Of a stretch of DNA of 64,000 bases, positions 37,925-46,984 are shown in pieces. Each line of letters starts with the position of its first letter. Within the stretch, counting starts at the first letter, position 1. The notes beneath the pieces are model-generated. The model saw only the letters and a program-made list of their open reading frames with translations. It had not been told where the DNA came from and searched no databases. Source of the stretch: Butyrivibrio sp. (GTDB lineage Bacteria; Bacillota; Clostridia; Lachnospirales; Lachnospiraceae); assembly GCA_015056565.1 (NCBI GenBank), contig SVGB01000003.1, positions 124,001 through 188,000 of the forward strand, given 5' to 3'. A program made the position numbers and the translations under genes.

Positions 37925-38941
37925 TCAGCTTTCATAACCATTTGGATTATTACTTTGCCATCTCCAGGAATCAGCACACATTTCCTTGATGCCATTTTCT
38001 GCACCCCAGCCAAGTTCCTCTTTTGCCTTGTCAGCCTTGGCGTAGCAGGTTGCGATATCACCAGGACGTCTGTCCTTGATCTCGTATGGGATCTTAACTC
38101 CTGTAGCCTCTTCAAAGTTCTTAACTATATCAAGAACGCTGTATCCAACGCCTGTTCCCAGGTTGTAAATGTTAAGTCCGCTTCCGGGAGCCAGCTTCTT
38201 AAGAGCCTTGACATGTCCCTTTGCAAGGTCAACTACATGGATATAATCTCTTACGCCTGTACCGTCGTGGGTGTCATAGTCGTTGCCAAAGACATTGAGC
38301 TTAGGGAGCTTACCTACAGCAACCTGTGTGATGTAAGGCATAAGGTTGTTAGGAATTCCGTTTGGATTCTCTCCGATCATTCCGCTCTTGTGAGCTCCGA
38401 TAGGATTAAAGTATCTAAGGAGAACCACATTCCACTCAGGATCAGCCTTCTGTATGTCAGATAAGATCTGCTCAAGCATTGACTTGGTCCAGCCGTATGG
38501 GTTTGTGCACTGTCCCTTTGGACACTCCTCTGTAATAGGGATCATTGCTGGATCACCATATACTGTTGCGGATGATGAAAAGATAATGTTCTTGCAGTTA
38601 TGCTTTCTCATCACATCAACAAGAGTAAGTGTTCCTGTAACATTGTTGTCATAGTATTCCCAAGGCTTCTGAACAGATTCTCCAACTGCCTTAAGACCTG
38701 CAAAATGGATGACACTGTCGATCTTCTCATTTGAAAAGATCTTCTCAAGAGCGTCTCTGTCTCTTATGTCTGCCTCATAAAAAGGAACCTTCTTGCCTGT
38801 AAGGGCCTCAACTCTGTCAAGACACTTCCTGCTTGAATTGGCAAGGTTGTCCATTACTACTACATCTTCTCCAGCATCCTGAAGCTCAACTACTGTGTGT
38901 GAACCAATATATCCGGCACCACCTGTTACAAGAATAGCCAT
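37925..38941 (-). CDS. galE: UDP-glucose 4-epimerase
   Basis: A 338-residue short-chain dehydrogenase of normal GalE length. The NAD-binding [14 protein letters not shown] is at the N terminus; the catalytic Ser/Thr and YxxxK are in [11 protein letters not shown] and [24 protein letters not shown] and [12 protein letters not shown] are GalE-specific. It interconverts UDP-glucose and UDP-galactose for exopolysaccharide and galactose metabolism. Its own promoter and terminator are visible. The next upstream gene makes UDP-sugars, which fits a shared role in nucleotide-sugar supply. Confidence 0.96.
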   Translation of the reverse strand: MAILVTGGAGYIGSHTVVELQDAGEDVVVMDNLANSSRKCLDRVEALTGKKVPFYEADIRDRDALEKIFSNEKIDSVIHFAGLKAVGESVQKPWEYYDNNVTGTLTLVDVMRKHNCKNIIFSSSATVYGDPAMIPITEECPKGQCTNPYGWTKSMLEQILSDIQKADPEWNVVLLRYFNPIGAHKSGMIGENPNGIPNNLMPYITQVAVGKLPKLNVFGNDYDTHDGTGVRDYIHVVDLAKGHVKALKKLAPGSGLNIYNLGTGVGYSVLDIVKNFEEATGVKIPYEIKDRRPGDIATCYAKADKAKEELGWGAENGIKEMCADSWRWQSNNPNGYES

Positions 38942-38996
38942 GATTACCTCTTTTCTATGTCGTACATGATAAGTTTTTTTGTCTACCTACAGCAGT

Positions 38997-39025
38997 ATTG
39001 TATAGAGAATCCGTATCTATTACAA
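38997..39025 (-). promoter_or_regulatory. Promoter of galE
   Basis: Minus strand TTGTAA (39025-39020), 17-base spacer, TACAAT (39002-38997), giving a leader of about 50 bases to the ATG. Confidence 0.6.
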
Positions 39026-39061
39026 CTTCCTTTTGTTATGACTACCTGTCGAAATGTTAAC

Positions 39062-40291
39062 TTATAGTTCGATGCCATTCTTTTTGCAAAGTTCTCTGGC
39101 TGTTTCTACAGAGTCAACACCCTCTTTGTTCTTGATAGGCGCAAACTCATGCTCCCTTATGACCTCGTAAGGAAGGCAGCTTGGAAGCTCATGAATCATA
39201 TCAAGAACCAACTGCTCAAACTTGCATCCATTTGGAGACTCTGGCTTAACCAGCTGCGCATTTTCATCAATATAAGGAATCTTCTTCTCAACAACGTGAA
39301 GAGGAAGGGATTTTCTTGAGATGTCAAAAAGGTCTTTTTCATTGAAAAGATAATTTAGGATAACGCCGTAGTTATAGGCTGGATCGCCGTTCTCATCCTT
39401 GGCATCCATCATCTCCTGAGACAGCTCATAGTACTCAACAATAGAAGGCTTGCCATCCTCAAGACACATAACGCCAACCTTCTCATCTGGAGCAGACTTT
39501 CTTACAACCTTGGCTCCGCAGCTGACGCCGGCTTGGAGAGTTGCTCCAACAAAACAAGGGTCTGCGATTCTCTGAAGAACATTGTCTACGGAAAAGATAT
39601 CTATCCACTCGATACCCTCTTTTAACATAAGATCACGAAGTCCAGCCCTGAGCATTGATGCGTACCATCCTGCGTTTCCGTTAGGAGAAGTGGAAATCCT
39701 GGACTTGCTCTCCATGTAAACCTTGCCCTCGTAGTCAGAGGCAGGTGCCATGTCCTGTTTAAAGAAAGTGATCTTATCCTCAGGATATCCAAAGTAGTTG
39801 TGCTCCTTGAGGAAAGAAACTGTTGCGTTATTATTCTTTTCACTGGTCATTATAAACAGACGAAGGTAGGTACCATCAGCCTGATCAACAGTATCCATGA
39901 GGTTTTCGATTATCCTCTGGAAAATATACACGTCCTTGGTAAGACCAATGTTGTACATTCCCTTGGGATTATCTGAGCCAAGCCTTGTGCCCATTCCGCC
40001 TGCAAGGAGGCAGGCAGCGATCTTGCCCTCTTTAAGAGCTTTTTTTCCGATGGAAAAGAGCTCATCCTTCTTTGACTCGATCTCTGAAACCTGCATGGCA
40101 GCAAGGGGAGCGAACTGACCCCTTCCCTCGCTCTTTCCAAGGTTCTTGCAGTTTTCTACCACCGAGAAGTCAGTGTCTGCTACCTGTGCTAAAAGCTCCG
40201 CCTTCTCTGACTCTGAAAGCTCATCATAGTATTTAAGTACATGGAGCTGACCAAACTGCTCCAGTTTCTTTTTTGCTTCTTCGAATGTCAT
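39062..40291 (-). CDS. UDPGP-family nucleotidyltransferase (UDP-sugar pyrophosphorylase)
   Basis: A 409-residue enzyme of the eukaryote-like UDPGP type 1 family, unrelated to bacterial GalU. It shows the nucleotide-binding loop ACLLAGGMGTRLGSDNPKGM and the uridine/sugar site region (SPNGNAGWYASM, DNVLQRIADPCFVG). Family members make UDP-GlcNAc, UDP-GalNAc or UDP-glucose; the exact sugar cannot be assigned. I start at ATG 40291 (MTFEEAKKKLEQ) because family members begin this way and GAAGGT lies upstream; an ATG at 40306 is also in frame but lacks a site. It lies 27 bases behind the GH25 gene. Confidence 0.88.
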   Translation of the reverse strand: MTFEEAKKKLEQFGQLHVLKYYDELSESEKAELLAQVADTDFSVVENCKNLGKSEGRGQFAPLAAMQVSEIESKKDELFSIGKKALKEGKIAACLLAGGMGTRLGSDNPKGMYNIGLTKDVYIFQRIIENLMDTVDQADGTYLRLFIMTSEKNNNATVSFLKEHNYFGYPEDKITFFKQDMAPASDYEGKVYMESKSRISTSPNGNAGWYASMLRAGLRDLMLKEGIEWIDIFSVDNVLQRIADPCFVGATLQAGVSCGAKVVRKSAPDEKVGVMCLEDGKPSIVEYYELSQEMMDAKDENGDPAYNYGVILNYLFNEKDLFDISRKSLPLHVVEKKIPYIDENAQLVKPESPNGCKFEQLVLDMIHELPSCLPYEVIREHEFAPIKNKEGVDSVETARELCKKNGIEL

Positions 40292-40318
40292 TTCAAATAC
40301 CTTCATTTCAAATTATTA

Positions 40319-42025
40319 TCAGCCTGCTGGTGTAGCTGCAGGTGCTGCTGCAGGATCTGCAGGTGCTTCCTCAGCTGGTGCTGGAAGTGGCGTTCCAGGA
40401 ATCCATCCTGCAGGATCTGCCAAAAGTCCGTTCTTATCAAAGGTGCAGTTGACTCCGTCAAGAGGTACTGTCACTGCAACAAGCATGCGGCCTGTGTTGC
40501 CATCAAAGAATCTCCATCCATCTGGCTGCTCCAACCAGCCCAGTACCCTGTGCCCGTCTGCAGGATACAGGTAGTAAATGCCATCCTTGAGTGATGCAAA
40601 TCCAAGTGCCATCTTGCCATCTTCAGCAAAGTAATAGGTCTGTCCGTCTATAACATTCCAGCCCTTGAGCATCTTGCCGTCTGGACCGAAGTAGAATCTG
40701 GAAGAAACATCTCCTGACCATCCGGTAAACATCACGCCGTCATCACCAAAGAGGTATACATCCTTGTCTATGGTCTGGATGCCTACAACTGCTGCGTTGC
40801 CCTGGCCAAAGTAAAATCTCTGTCCCTGCTCGTTTGAGTACCATCCGCTAAGGGCGATACCGTCAGCGCCAAACATGTACTTACCAGTCTCAAGTGCATG
40901 CATGCCTGTCAGCATAAGTCCGTTAGCATCAAAGAGATAAAGCTTATCACCAATAGGAGTGAGTCCTGTATGCATCACATACTGCTCATCAAAGTAGCGG
41001 ATACCATCCTCAAGCTGAACAAATCCTCTCTGGCACTGGCCATCTGCATTTGCGTAATATACTGTTCCGCCAAGATTAAGAAGACCTGTGCAGCGCTGAC
41101 CATTCTCATTGAAGTAGTAGTGAGCTCCATCAATATCAGCAAATCCAACAGCAGCTAGTCCTCCGTTATTAGGATCAAGGTAGTAGATGCCGCTCTCATC
41201 CTGGAACCATCCGGTCTGGATGAATCCGTTTGCATCAGCATGATATCTCTGACCGCTTAAGTTGATCCAGCCATACTGCTTGCGATAGTTGTGGTAGTAA
41301 AAAACGTGTCCGCCCCAACTGTTGAAGCCCTCAGGAATCATCCTTGAGAAGTAGTCAACATAGAGGTGGTTAACGTCAACTCTTGTAGGGATTCCAGCAT
41401 ATGAACCGTGGCTGCTTGACTGCCACATAGCGTAGTCACCAGGGTAATCACAGGCTGTATTGTACTGCGCAACCCACTTTGGAGCTGAAACTGATGGCAT
41501 TCTTCCCAAAAACCAGTTTCTGCTTGCGTAAACCATTGGCTCATATCCGTTTGCACTAATGATCCCGCAGAATGTATCTGCAATTGCCTGAAGCTGTCCT
41601 GCATTAAGCCCCTTCTGGCAGGAATCCTCAATATCGATAGCGATTGGGAATGTAACAGTGTAAGGAGCTATCCACGCAAGTACCTGATTGGCTTCAGCAG
41701 CTGCTGCCTCAGGAGTTGTTGCATATGAATAGATATAGATACCTGTACGGATACCAGCGGCATTTGCGCCGTTGATGTTATTGATGAACTGTTCATCCAG
41801 ACCCTTCTTGGTTGTGCCAACCCTGATCATTGCAAAGCGCACGCCCTGATTTTTAACCTGCTGCCAGTTGATGCCTCCCTGATACTTGGAAACGTCGATT
41901 CCCACTGCAACTTCCGGTCCAACAGCCTCGGCCTTCATACCTGCAGCAGGACTTAAGAAAAGGAGTGCTGAAAAGAAAACCAGCATTCCCGCTGAAACAA
42001 AGAGCTTCTTTATACCTTTTAACAT
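40319..42025 (-). CDS. Secreted GH25 lysozyme with cell-wall-binding repeats
   Basis: A 568-residue exported protein. A signal peptide (about 1-34, LVFFSALLFLSPAAGMKAEA) precedes a GH25 muramidase domain (about 38-230) with GIDVSKYQGGINWQQVK and the acidic strand FPIAIDIEDS. From about residue 250 roughly a dozen 20-residue aromatic/glycine repeats of the choline-binding/CWB_1 type follow (GWFQDESGIYYLDP, GADGIALSGWYSNEQGQRFYF), and an Ala/Pro tail ends the protein. It probably cuts the glycan of peptidoglycan during wall turnover or cell separation; the repeats would anchor it to the envelope. Confidence 0.92.
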   Translation of the reverse strand: MLKGIKKLFVSAGMLVFFSALLFLSPAAGMKAEAVGPEVAVGIDVSKYQGGINWQQVKNQGVRFAMIRVGTTKKGLDEQFINNINGANAAGIRTGIYIYSYATTPEAAAAEANQVLAWIAPYTVTFPIAIDIEDSCQKGLNAGQLQAIADTFCGIISANGYEPMVYASRNWFLGRMPSVSAPKWVAQYNTACDYPGDYAMWQSSSHGSYAGIPTRVDVNHLYVDYFSRMIPEGFNSWGGHVFYYHNYRKQYGWINLSGQRYHADANGFIQTGWFQDESGIYYLDPNNGGLAAVGFADIDGAHYYFNENGQRCTGLLNLGGTVYYANADGQCQRGFVQLEDGIRYFDEQYVMHTGLTPIGDKLYLFDANGLMLTGMHALETGKYMFGADGIALSGWYSNEQGQRFYFGQGNAAVVGIQTIDKDVYLFGDDGVMFTGWSGDVSSRFYFGPDGKMLKGWNVIDGQTYYFAEDGKMALGFASLKDGIYYLYPADGHRVLGWLEQPDGWRFFDGNTGRMLVAVTVPLDGVNCTFDKNGLLADPAGWIPGTPLPAPAEEAPADPAAAPAATPAG

Positions 42026-42065
42026 ACGTTCTCTCCCCTAATTCTTTACAAAATACTTAACATTT

Positions 42066-42094
42066 ATTATACGAAAAATCACTGCCATGGTCAA
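42066..42094 (-). promoter_or_regulatory. Promoter of the GH25 lysozyme gene
   Basis: Minus strand TTGACC (42094-42089), 17-base spacer, perfect TATAAT (42071-42066). The transcript would have a leader of about 35 bases. Confidence 0.75.
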
Positions 42095-42192
42095 CGAATT
42101 GGCGCCCTTTTGAAGGCTCTTTTTATGCGCGTTTTTATGGTATTATATTATTATAATATCGTTCGTTTCCATGTCAGATCGGAGGTGTCTCT

Positions 42193-43668
42193 ATGCTGAA
42201 AGAATTCGTAAAAGCTGATGTCCCAGAGGAAGAAGTTTTAAAAAACAAGCTGAAGGAAGAACGCCTTCGCCTCTCTGCCTTTCAGATGAAGATCAAAGAA
42301 GCCGGACTTCCTGTAATGGTCTTGTTTGAAGGCTGGAACGCCGCAGGAAAAGGCGCCGTTATAGGGAAAGTTATCCGCAACATCGATCCCAGGTTCTTTA
42401 AGGTTGCCACCATGGACAGGCAGCCAAGCAGCGAGGAAAAGAGATATCCCTTCCTCTACAGATACATAAAAGAAATCCCTGAAGCCGGTAAATTCAGATT
42501 CTTTGACACCTGCTGGATGGAGGAGGTCGTGTCCGGAGTTCTTGATGGCGACCTTACAGATGAAGTCTACAGAAAGAGAGTCCACTCAATAAACGTTATA
42601 GAACGCCAGCTTTGCGACAACGGTTATCTGGTCATCAAGTTCTTTTTCCATATATCCAAAAAGGAACAGAAAAAGAGACTTGACGCCCTAAAGTCTGGCA
42701 AAGACACCAGCTGGCGCGTTGATAAAAACGACCTGCTTCAGAACAAGCACTACGACAAATGCCTTGATGTTTTTGAGAGGTACCTTGAGGATACCAACGA
42801 GTCCAGATCTCCCTGGTACATCATTGATGCCAAGGATAAAAAGTATGCTGAGCTTCAGGTACTTCAGTTCCTTAATCAGGGGATAGACATAGCCCTTAAA
42901 AACCAGAAGATGAATGTTCCGATCCTGCAGAACACCTTCCCTATGGAGAAGATAGGTAAGCTCTCTGACATTCAACTGGAGGGCAAGGTCATGAGCGATG
43001 CTGAGTACGACGCTGAGCTTGACCGCCTGCAGAAAGAGCTTAAGGGCCTTGGAAATAAGGTTTACCGCAAGAAGATCCCTGTAATAATCGCCTACGAGGG
43101 ATGGGATGCAGCAGGAAAAGGCGGAAACATCAAGAGGATCACTGAAGCCCTTGACCCAAGAGACTATGTGGTTGAGCCAATTGCCAGCCCTGAGCCCCAC
43201 GAGAAGGCCCGTCACTATCTGTGGCGCTTCTGGACAAGGCTTCCCAAGACAGGACATATCACCGTCTTTGACAGAACCTGGTACGGCCGCGTAATGGTTG
43301 AGCGCCTTGAGGGATTCTGCTCCGAGAACGACTGGCAGAGAGCCTACAACGAGATCAATGAATTTGAAAAAGAGCTAAAGGACTGGGGTGCTGTGATCAT
43401 CAAGTTTTGGGTTCAGATAGACAAAGACACTCAGCTTAAGCGCTTCACTGACAGGCAGAACACTCCAGAAAAACAGTGGAAGATCACCGATGAGGACTGG
43501 CGCAATCGTGAAAAATGGGATCAGTACGAAACAGCCATCGACGAGATGATAGAAAAGACCAGTACCTCTTTTGCCCCATGGCATGTACTTGAGTCTGTTG
43601 ACAAAAAATACGCCAGGATCAAAGCTCTAAAGATTGTAATAGATGAGATCAAGAATGCTCTTGAATAA
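42193..43668 (+). CDS. Two-domain PPK2 enzyme (polyphosphate:AMP phosphotransferase type)
   Basis: A 491-residue protein with two PPK2 domains in tandem. The first has Walker A LFEGWNAAGKG (about 44-54) and the second AYEGWDAAGKGGNIKR (about 299), each followed by a lid and a WxR/DR motif (FDRTWYGRV in the second). Two-domain (class II) PPK2 enzymes phosphorylate AMP to ADP with polyphosphate. In such enzymes usually only one domain is active; the second has the more complete motif set here (TWYGRV against TCWMEEV in the first). Strong GGAGGTG ribosome binding site; own terminator. Confidence 0.9.
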   Translation: MLKEFVKADVPEEEVLKNKLKEERLRLSAFQMKIKEAGLPVMVLFEGWNAAGKGAVIGKVIRNIDPRFFKVATMDRQPSSEEKRYPFLYRYIKEIPEAGKFRFFDTCWMEEVVSGVLDGDLTDEVYRKRVHSINVIERQLCDNGYLVIKFFFHISKKEQKKRLDALKSGKDTSWRVDKNDLLQNKHYDKCLDVFERYLEDTNESRSPWYIIDAKDKKYAELQVLQFLNQGIDIALKNQKMNVPILQNTFPMEKIGKLSDIQLEGKVMSDAEYDAELDRLQKELKGLGNKVYRKKIPVIIAYEGWDAAGKGGNIKRITEALDPRDYVVEPIASPEPHEKARHYLWRFWTRLPKTGHITVFDRTWYGRVMVERLEGFCSENDWQRAYNEINEFEKELKDWGAVIIKFWVQIDKDTQLKRFTDRQNTPEKQWKITDEDWRNREKWDQYETAIDEMIEKTSTSFAPWHVLESVDKKYARIKALKIVIDEIKNALE

Positions 43669-43671
43669 AGA

Positions 43672-43702
43672 AAAAGGTCTGGACCAAAGTCCAGACCTTT
43701 CA
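43672..43702 (+). terminator. Terminator hairpin after the PPK2 gene
   Basis: Perfect 12-base stem AAAGGTCTGGAC (43673-43684) with GTCCAGACCTTT (43689-43700), 4-base loop, starting five bases after the stop. The T-run is short. Confidence 0.75.
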
Positions 43703-43813
43703 GATTGTAGATACTTGTACTTATATAAATCAAATATGCCATAGGCCATATGGATTTTTAAGCCAAAAGCTCGTGATACAATATTGTCAACTTCTTCGTG
43801 TTATAATAAATAT

Positions 43814-45544
43814 ATGCGACATAATAAAACCTTTATTTCATCAAAATACTACTCGATGCTAGCTGGCGGAACATTGTCTGCGCTGCTTGTTACAGCTGTT
43901 GTCATGGCTGATACCTTTGTCGCAGGTCTTGTTCTTGGAGAACGCGGAGTTGCTGGCGTCAACCTTGTTATGCCCATGTATTCCTTGTCCAGCTTTTTTT
44001 CCTTGGTATTTTCTATTGGTGTCCCTATTTTGTACTCTCATCATGTAGGTGCTTTTCAGAAGGAAGAAGCTAACAGAGCCTTTGGTACAGGGATTTTGAT
44101 GACTATATTTATAGGAGCTGTTCTGTTCCTGTCGTTGCTTCTATTTGGTGATGCGTATCTTCGTTTCTACAAAGCAGATCCGGAGGTGCTTGGCCTTGCC
44201 AGGAGTTACCTTAAGTGGATGAAATTCGTTATTATGCTAAGCCCGGTAAATGCCCTTATCTCAGGAATGGTATTTGCAGATGGAGATGAAGTAATAAGCA
44301 CTTCTGCTGAACTATTATCCAGTGTTGGTAATATTCTTTTATCCATTTTTTTGTGCCGTTTAATAGGCATTGAAGGTCTGGGGCTGGCATCTTTTCTAAG
44401 TGTTATAGTGGCCTTAGGAACTCTTTTTATCCATTTCACAAAAAAGAGTAATTCCCTTCGGCTGAATCTTTATTTTTCTCCGAAAATTGTTAAAGACATT
44501 GTTAAATACAGCATTGTAGATTCCAGCACTTACCTGTTTATAGCTATCTTTACTGTCTGCTGCAACCTCCTTGTGGTGCATTTCTTTGGTTCTAACATGA
44601 TATTTGTAGCATCTGTCATCATCTTGGTAAAAGAGTTACAGATTCTATTTGACGGTATTGGTGAAGCCATCTCGCCCCTTATTAGCATTTATCTTGGAGA
44701 AGGAAACTATGACGGAGTTCACGAAATCTGGCATCATGCAAAACGGACAGAGCGTATCGAAAGTGCGATCGTAACATGCCTTATGCTAATATTTGCGCCA
44801 TATATTGTTAAGGTTATTGGTATTACAGATCCTCAATCAGCCCATATTGCAGTTACGGAACTACGTATTCTTTCCCTTAGTATGATATTCACCTGCCGTC
44901 TGTATCTGGACTCCTCCTATTACATAATCGTGGGCAAAATTCCTTTGGGAGTACTTCTTTGCGCCCTCAGGGACGTTGTTGTGGCTCTACCACTAGCCAT
45001 TATTGGTAACTGGATAGGTGGTCTATATGGTATAGCAATTGGCCTTATGCTGGCTCAGCCTCTCAGCTATCTGATTTCTGTAGGGTATGTGCAGATGCGA
45101 TATGGTAAGGACAATTACCCCCTGTTTATAGCAGGCGAAGAAGCTATTAAAAAGTCACTCTTTTACGAGCTTGAGATAAATCCCAAAAATGTGATCATTG
45201 TCAGAGATAACATAGGAAAAGCCCTGGAAGAAAACGGATATCCAAAAGAAACTATCAACAAAGTAATGTTGCTGATTGAAGAAACACTGATGATGATCCT
45301 GGAAAATAACCCAAAGAGGCTCGTCCTTGCAGAGTGCTTCATACTCATGGGTGATAATCTTAAACTAATAATCAAGGACGACGGAATTATCTTTGATCTG
45401 ACAAATAGTGATATGAAGCTAAGCTCCCTTAGAAGCTATATAATCTCAAATCTGACTGAAAACATTTCTCCAAGAAAAATGCATTTCCTGGCCCTTAGTT
45501 ACAACCGAAATGTGTTTGAAATAAAGCAGAAAGGATCAGTATGA
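43814..45544 (+). CDS. MATE-family transporter fused to a GHKL/RsbW-like ATPase domain
   Basis: A 576-residue protein from ATG 43814. Residues about 10-445 form a MATE transporter of about 12 membrane segments (VVMADTFVAGLVLG, MVFADGDEVISTSAELLSSVGN). The last 130 residues are soluble and look like a HATPase_c_2 fold: KVMLLIEETLMMILENNP resembles the N box, and LKLIIKDDGIIFDLTN the G1 box. The G2 glycines are not evident, so catalysis is doubtful. Typical MATE proteins end near 450 residues. The frame also has a TTG at 43784. No ribosome binding site is visible and a TATAAT ends six bases before the ATG. The stop overlaps the next ATG (ATGA). Confidence 0.78.
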   Translation: MRHNKTFISSKYYSMLAGGTLSALLVTAVVMADTFVAGLVLGERGVAGVNLVMPMYSLSSFFSLVFSIGVPILYSHHVGAFQKEEANRAFGTGILMTIFIGAVLFLSLLLFGDAYLRFYKADPEVLGLARSYLKWMKFVIMLSPVNALISGMVFADGDEVISTSAELLSSVGNILLSIFLCRLIGIEGLGLASFLSVIVALGTLFIHFTKKSNSLRLNLYFSPKIVKDIVKYSIVDSSTYLFIAIFTVCCNLLVVHFFGSNMIFVASVIILVKELQILFDGIGEAISPLISIYLGEGNYDGVHEIWHHAKRTERIESAIVTCLMLIFAPYIVKVIGITDPQSAHIAVTELRILSLSMIFTCRLYLDSSYYIIVGKIPLGVLLCALRDVVVALPLAIIGNWIGGLYGIAIGLMLAQPLSYLISVGYVQMRYGKDNYPLFIAGEEAIKKSLFYELEINPKNVIIVRDNIGKALEENGYPKETINKVMLLIEETLMMILENNPKRLVLAECFILMGDNLKLIIKDDGIIFDLTNSDMKLSSLRSYIISNLTENISPRKMHFLALSYNRNVFEIKQKGSV

Positions 45545-46926
45545 CTACAGCCAACCAAGAAACGCCCATCAAAAAAACATTCTATAAGGCTCTCAGATTT
45601 ATGTTGATAGCAGACATTGTTCAGTCCATGCAGGAAATGATGCTTGATTTCTTCATTTCAAGACATCTAGGCAGCAATGGACTTGCCGCTTTTGGAATCG
45701 CCTATCCTCTAATTATGTTCATCATGGCCCTAATGGCATGGGTTGTGACAGGAGTACAGGCTATCTGCGCAAGGGACATTGGCGACAATGATAACGTCAA
45801 CGCCCACATGCATTTATGCACAGGTCTGACATGGGGGGTTATCATTATGTTAGTCTTCACGCTGCTATGCTGGGCATTTCACTATCCCTTGATCACAGCC
45901 CTTGGCGCAACTGATGAATACGCATATCTTAGGAATGCAAGTACCGACGCTCTCCTTGTAGGTTCCCTTACTGGACCTTTCTTATGCACACTTGTAATCC
46001 TTCTAACAAATCTGTTTTTTAATGAAAAAAGAAAATTTATGGTTGTTCTTGGGCTTTCTACCATATTTGTCCAGTTCATAATAACAGCTATTATCTCTGG
46101 AATTTACCCTACTATGGCAGGCGTTTGGGGTGGTTATGTTATCAGTTTAGCTGTATCAGACGCCATTATCCTTGTCACTCTTCGCATCTGCTACAAGAAC
46201 AAAACTTCCATGTTTTACCATATTCGTCCCATGTTCAGATTTGACGGAGTGAGTGCTTCCCTCAAAATCGGACTTCCGGAGCTTCTTTGCTGGGGTTATT
46301 ACATACTGTCTGCAACCCTTAGAAATGGCATTATTCTCCGTATTAGCAATGAAGATGCTCTAGCTGCAGTAACTCTTAGCGATGGAGCAGAATTTGGAGA
46401 ATTACTACAAACAGCAGCTTTTTACGCTGTTCTCGTCACTATCGGAATGGCCGTTGGATCGAAAGACCGGGAAAAATATCGTATCTATGTAAGCTCCGTT
46501 GCAAAAAGCATCCTTAAGATTGCTCTTATTGGCGGAATTACCATGATGCTTATAGCCTGGCCTATCTTAAATCTCTTTATAGAAGAAGGTGAAAGCCAGG
46601 CCGTCTTTGATATTGCTCTAAAAATCCTGATAATTTACGGCTTTAACTTTATCTTTTACTTGCTAAACAACATGTTCAGCAGTTTATACGAAACCATAGG
46701 GCTTATAAAATATGCCCACCTGAATTACATATTGGAAGTAGTGCTTTACTCAATGCTGATGCTTGTTCTTGGCTACAATATTGGAATTGACGCCTTCTGG
46801 TTTGCCCAGCCTCTAGCTGAAATACTGGTATTATTCTTTAATCTGGGCCTAGCCTGGAAAAGTTGTGGGCACTTCCCAAGGAGTTTTACAGATTTGAGTT
46901 TTGATAAGGCACTATCTGAGAGCTGA
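45541..46926 (+). CDS. MATE-family efflux transporter, second of the pair
   Basis: A 461-residue protein with about 12 membrane segments and the MATE pattern (FFISRHLGSNGLAAFGIAYP, GLPELLCWGYYILSAT). No extra domain is present. Its ATG overlaps the stop of the fused MATE gene by four bases, and AAAGGATC lies at the correct distance inside that gene, so both are made together and in similar amounts. MATE proteins usually export cationic drugs or metabolites using Na+ or H+ gradients. The substrate is unknown; a heteromeric pair is an inference from coupling. Confidence 0.88.
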   Translation: MTTANQETPIKKTFYKALRFMLIADIVQSMQEMMLDFFISRHLGSNGLAAFGIAYPLIMFIMALMAWVVTGVQAICARDIGDNDNVNAHMHLCTGLTWGVIIMLVFTLLCWAFHYPLITALGATDEYAYLRNASTDALLVGSLTGPFLCTLVILLTNLFFNEKRKFMVVLGLSTIFVQFIITAIISGIYPTMAGVWGGYVISLAVSDAIILVTLRICYKNKTSMFYHIRPMFRFDGVSASLKIGLPELLCWGYYILSATLRNGIILRISNEDALAAVTLSDGAEFGELLQTAAFYAVLVTIGMAVGSKDREKYRIYVSSVAKSILKIALIGGITMMLIAWPILNLFIEEGESQAVFDIALKILIIYGFNFIFYLLNNMFSSLYETIGLIKYAHLNYILEVVLYSMLMLVLGYNIGIDAFWFAQPLAEILVLFFNLGLAWKSCGHFPRSFTDLSFDKALSES

Positions 46927-46949
46927 GGTTTTCTCAACTCTCAGATAGT
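46911..46949. terminator. Hairpin between convergent MATE and dehydrogenase genes
   Basis: ACTATCTGAGAG (46911-46922) pairs with CTCTCAGATAGT (46938-46949); inside it TGAG/CTCA adds four pairs. The second MATE stop codon is in this hairpin. No T-tract follows on either strand, so it is an uncertain terminator. Confidence 0.5.
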
Positions 46950-46984
46950 GACAAAGTCCACGTCATAGTAATATATCACTATAT

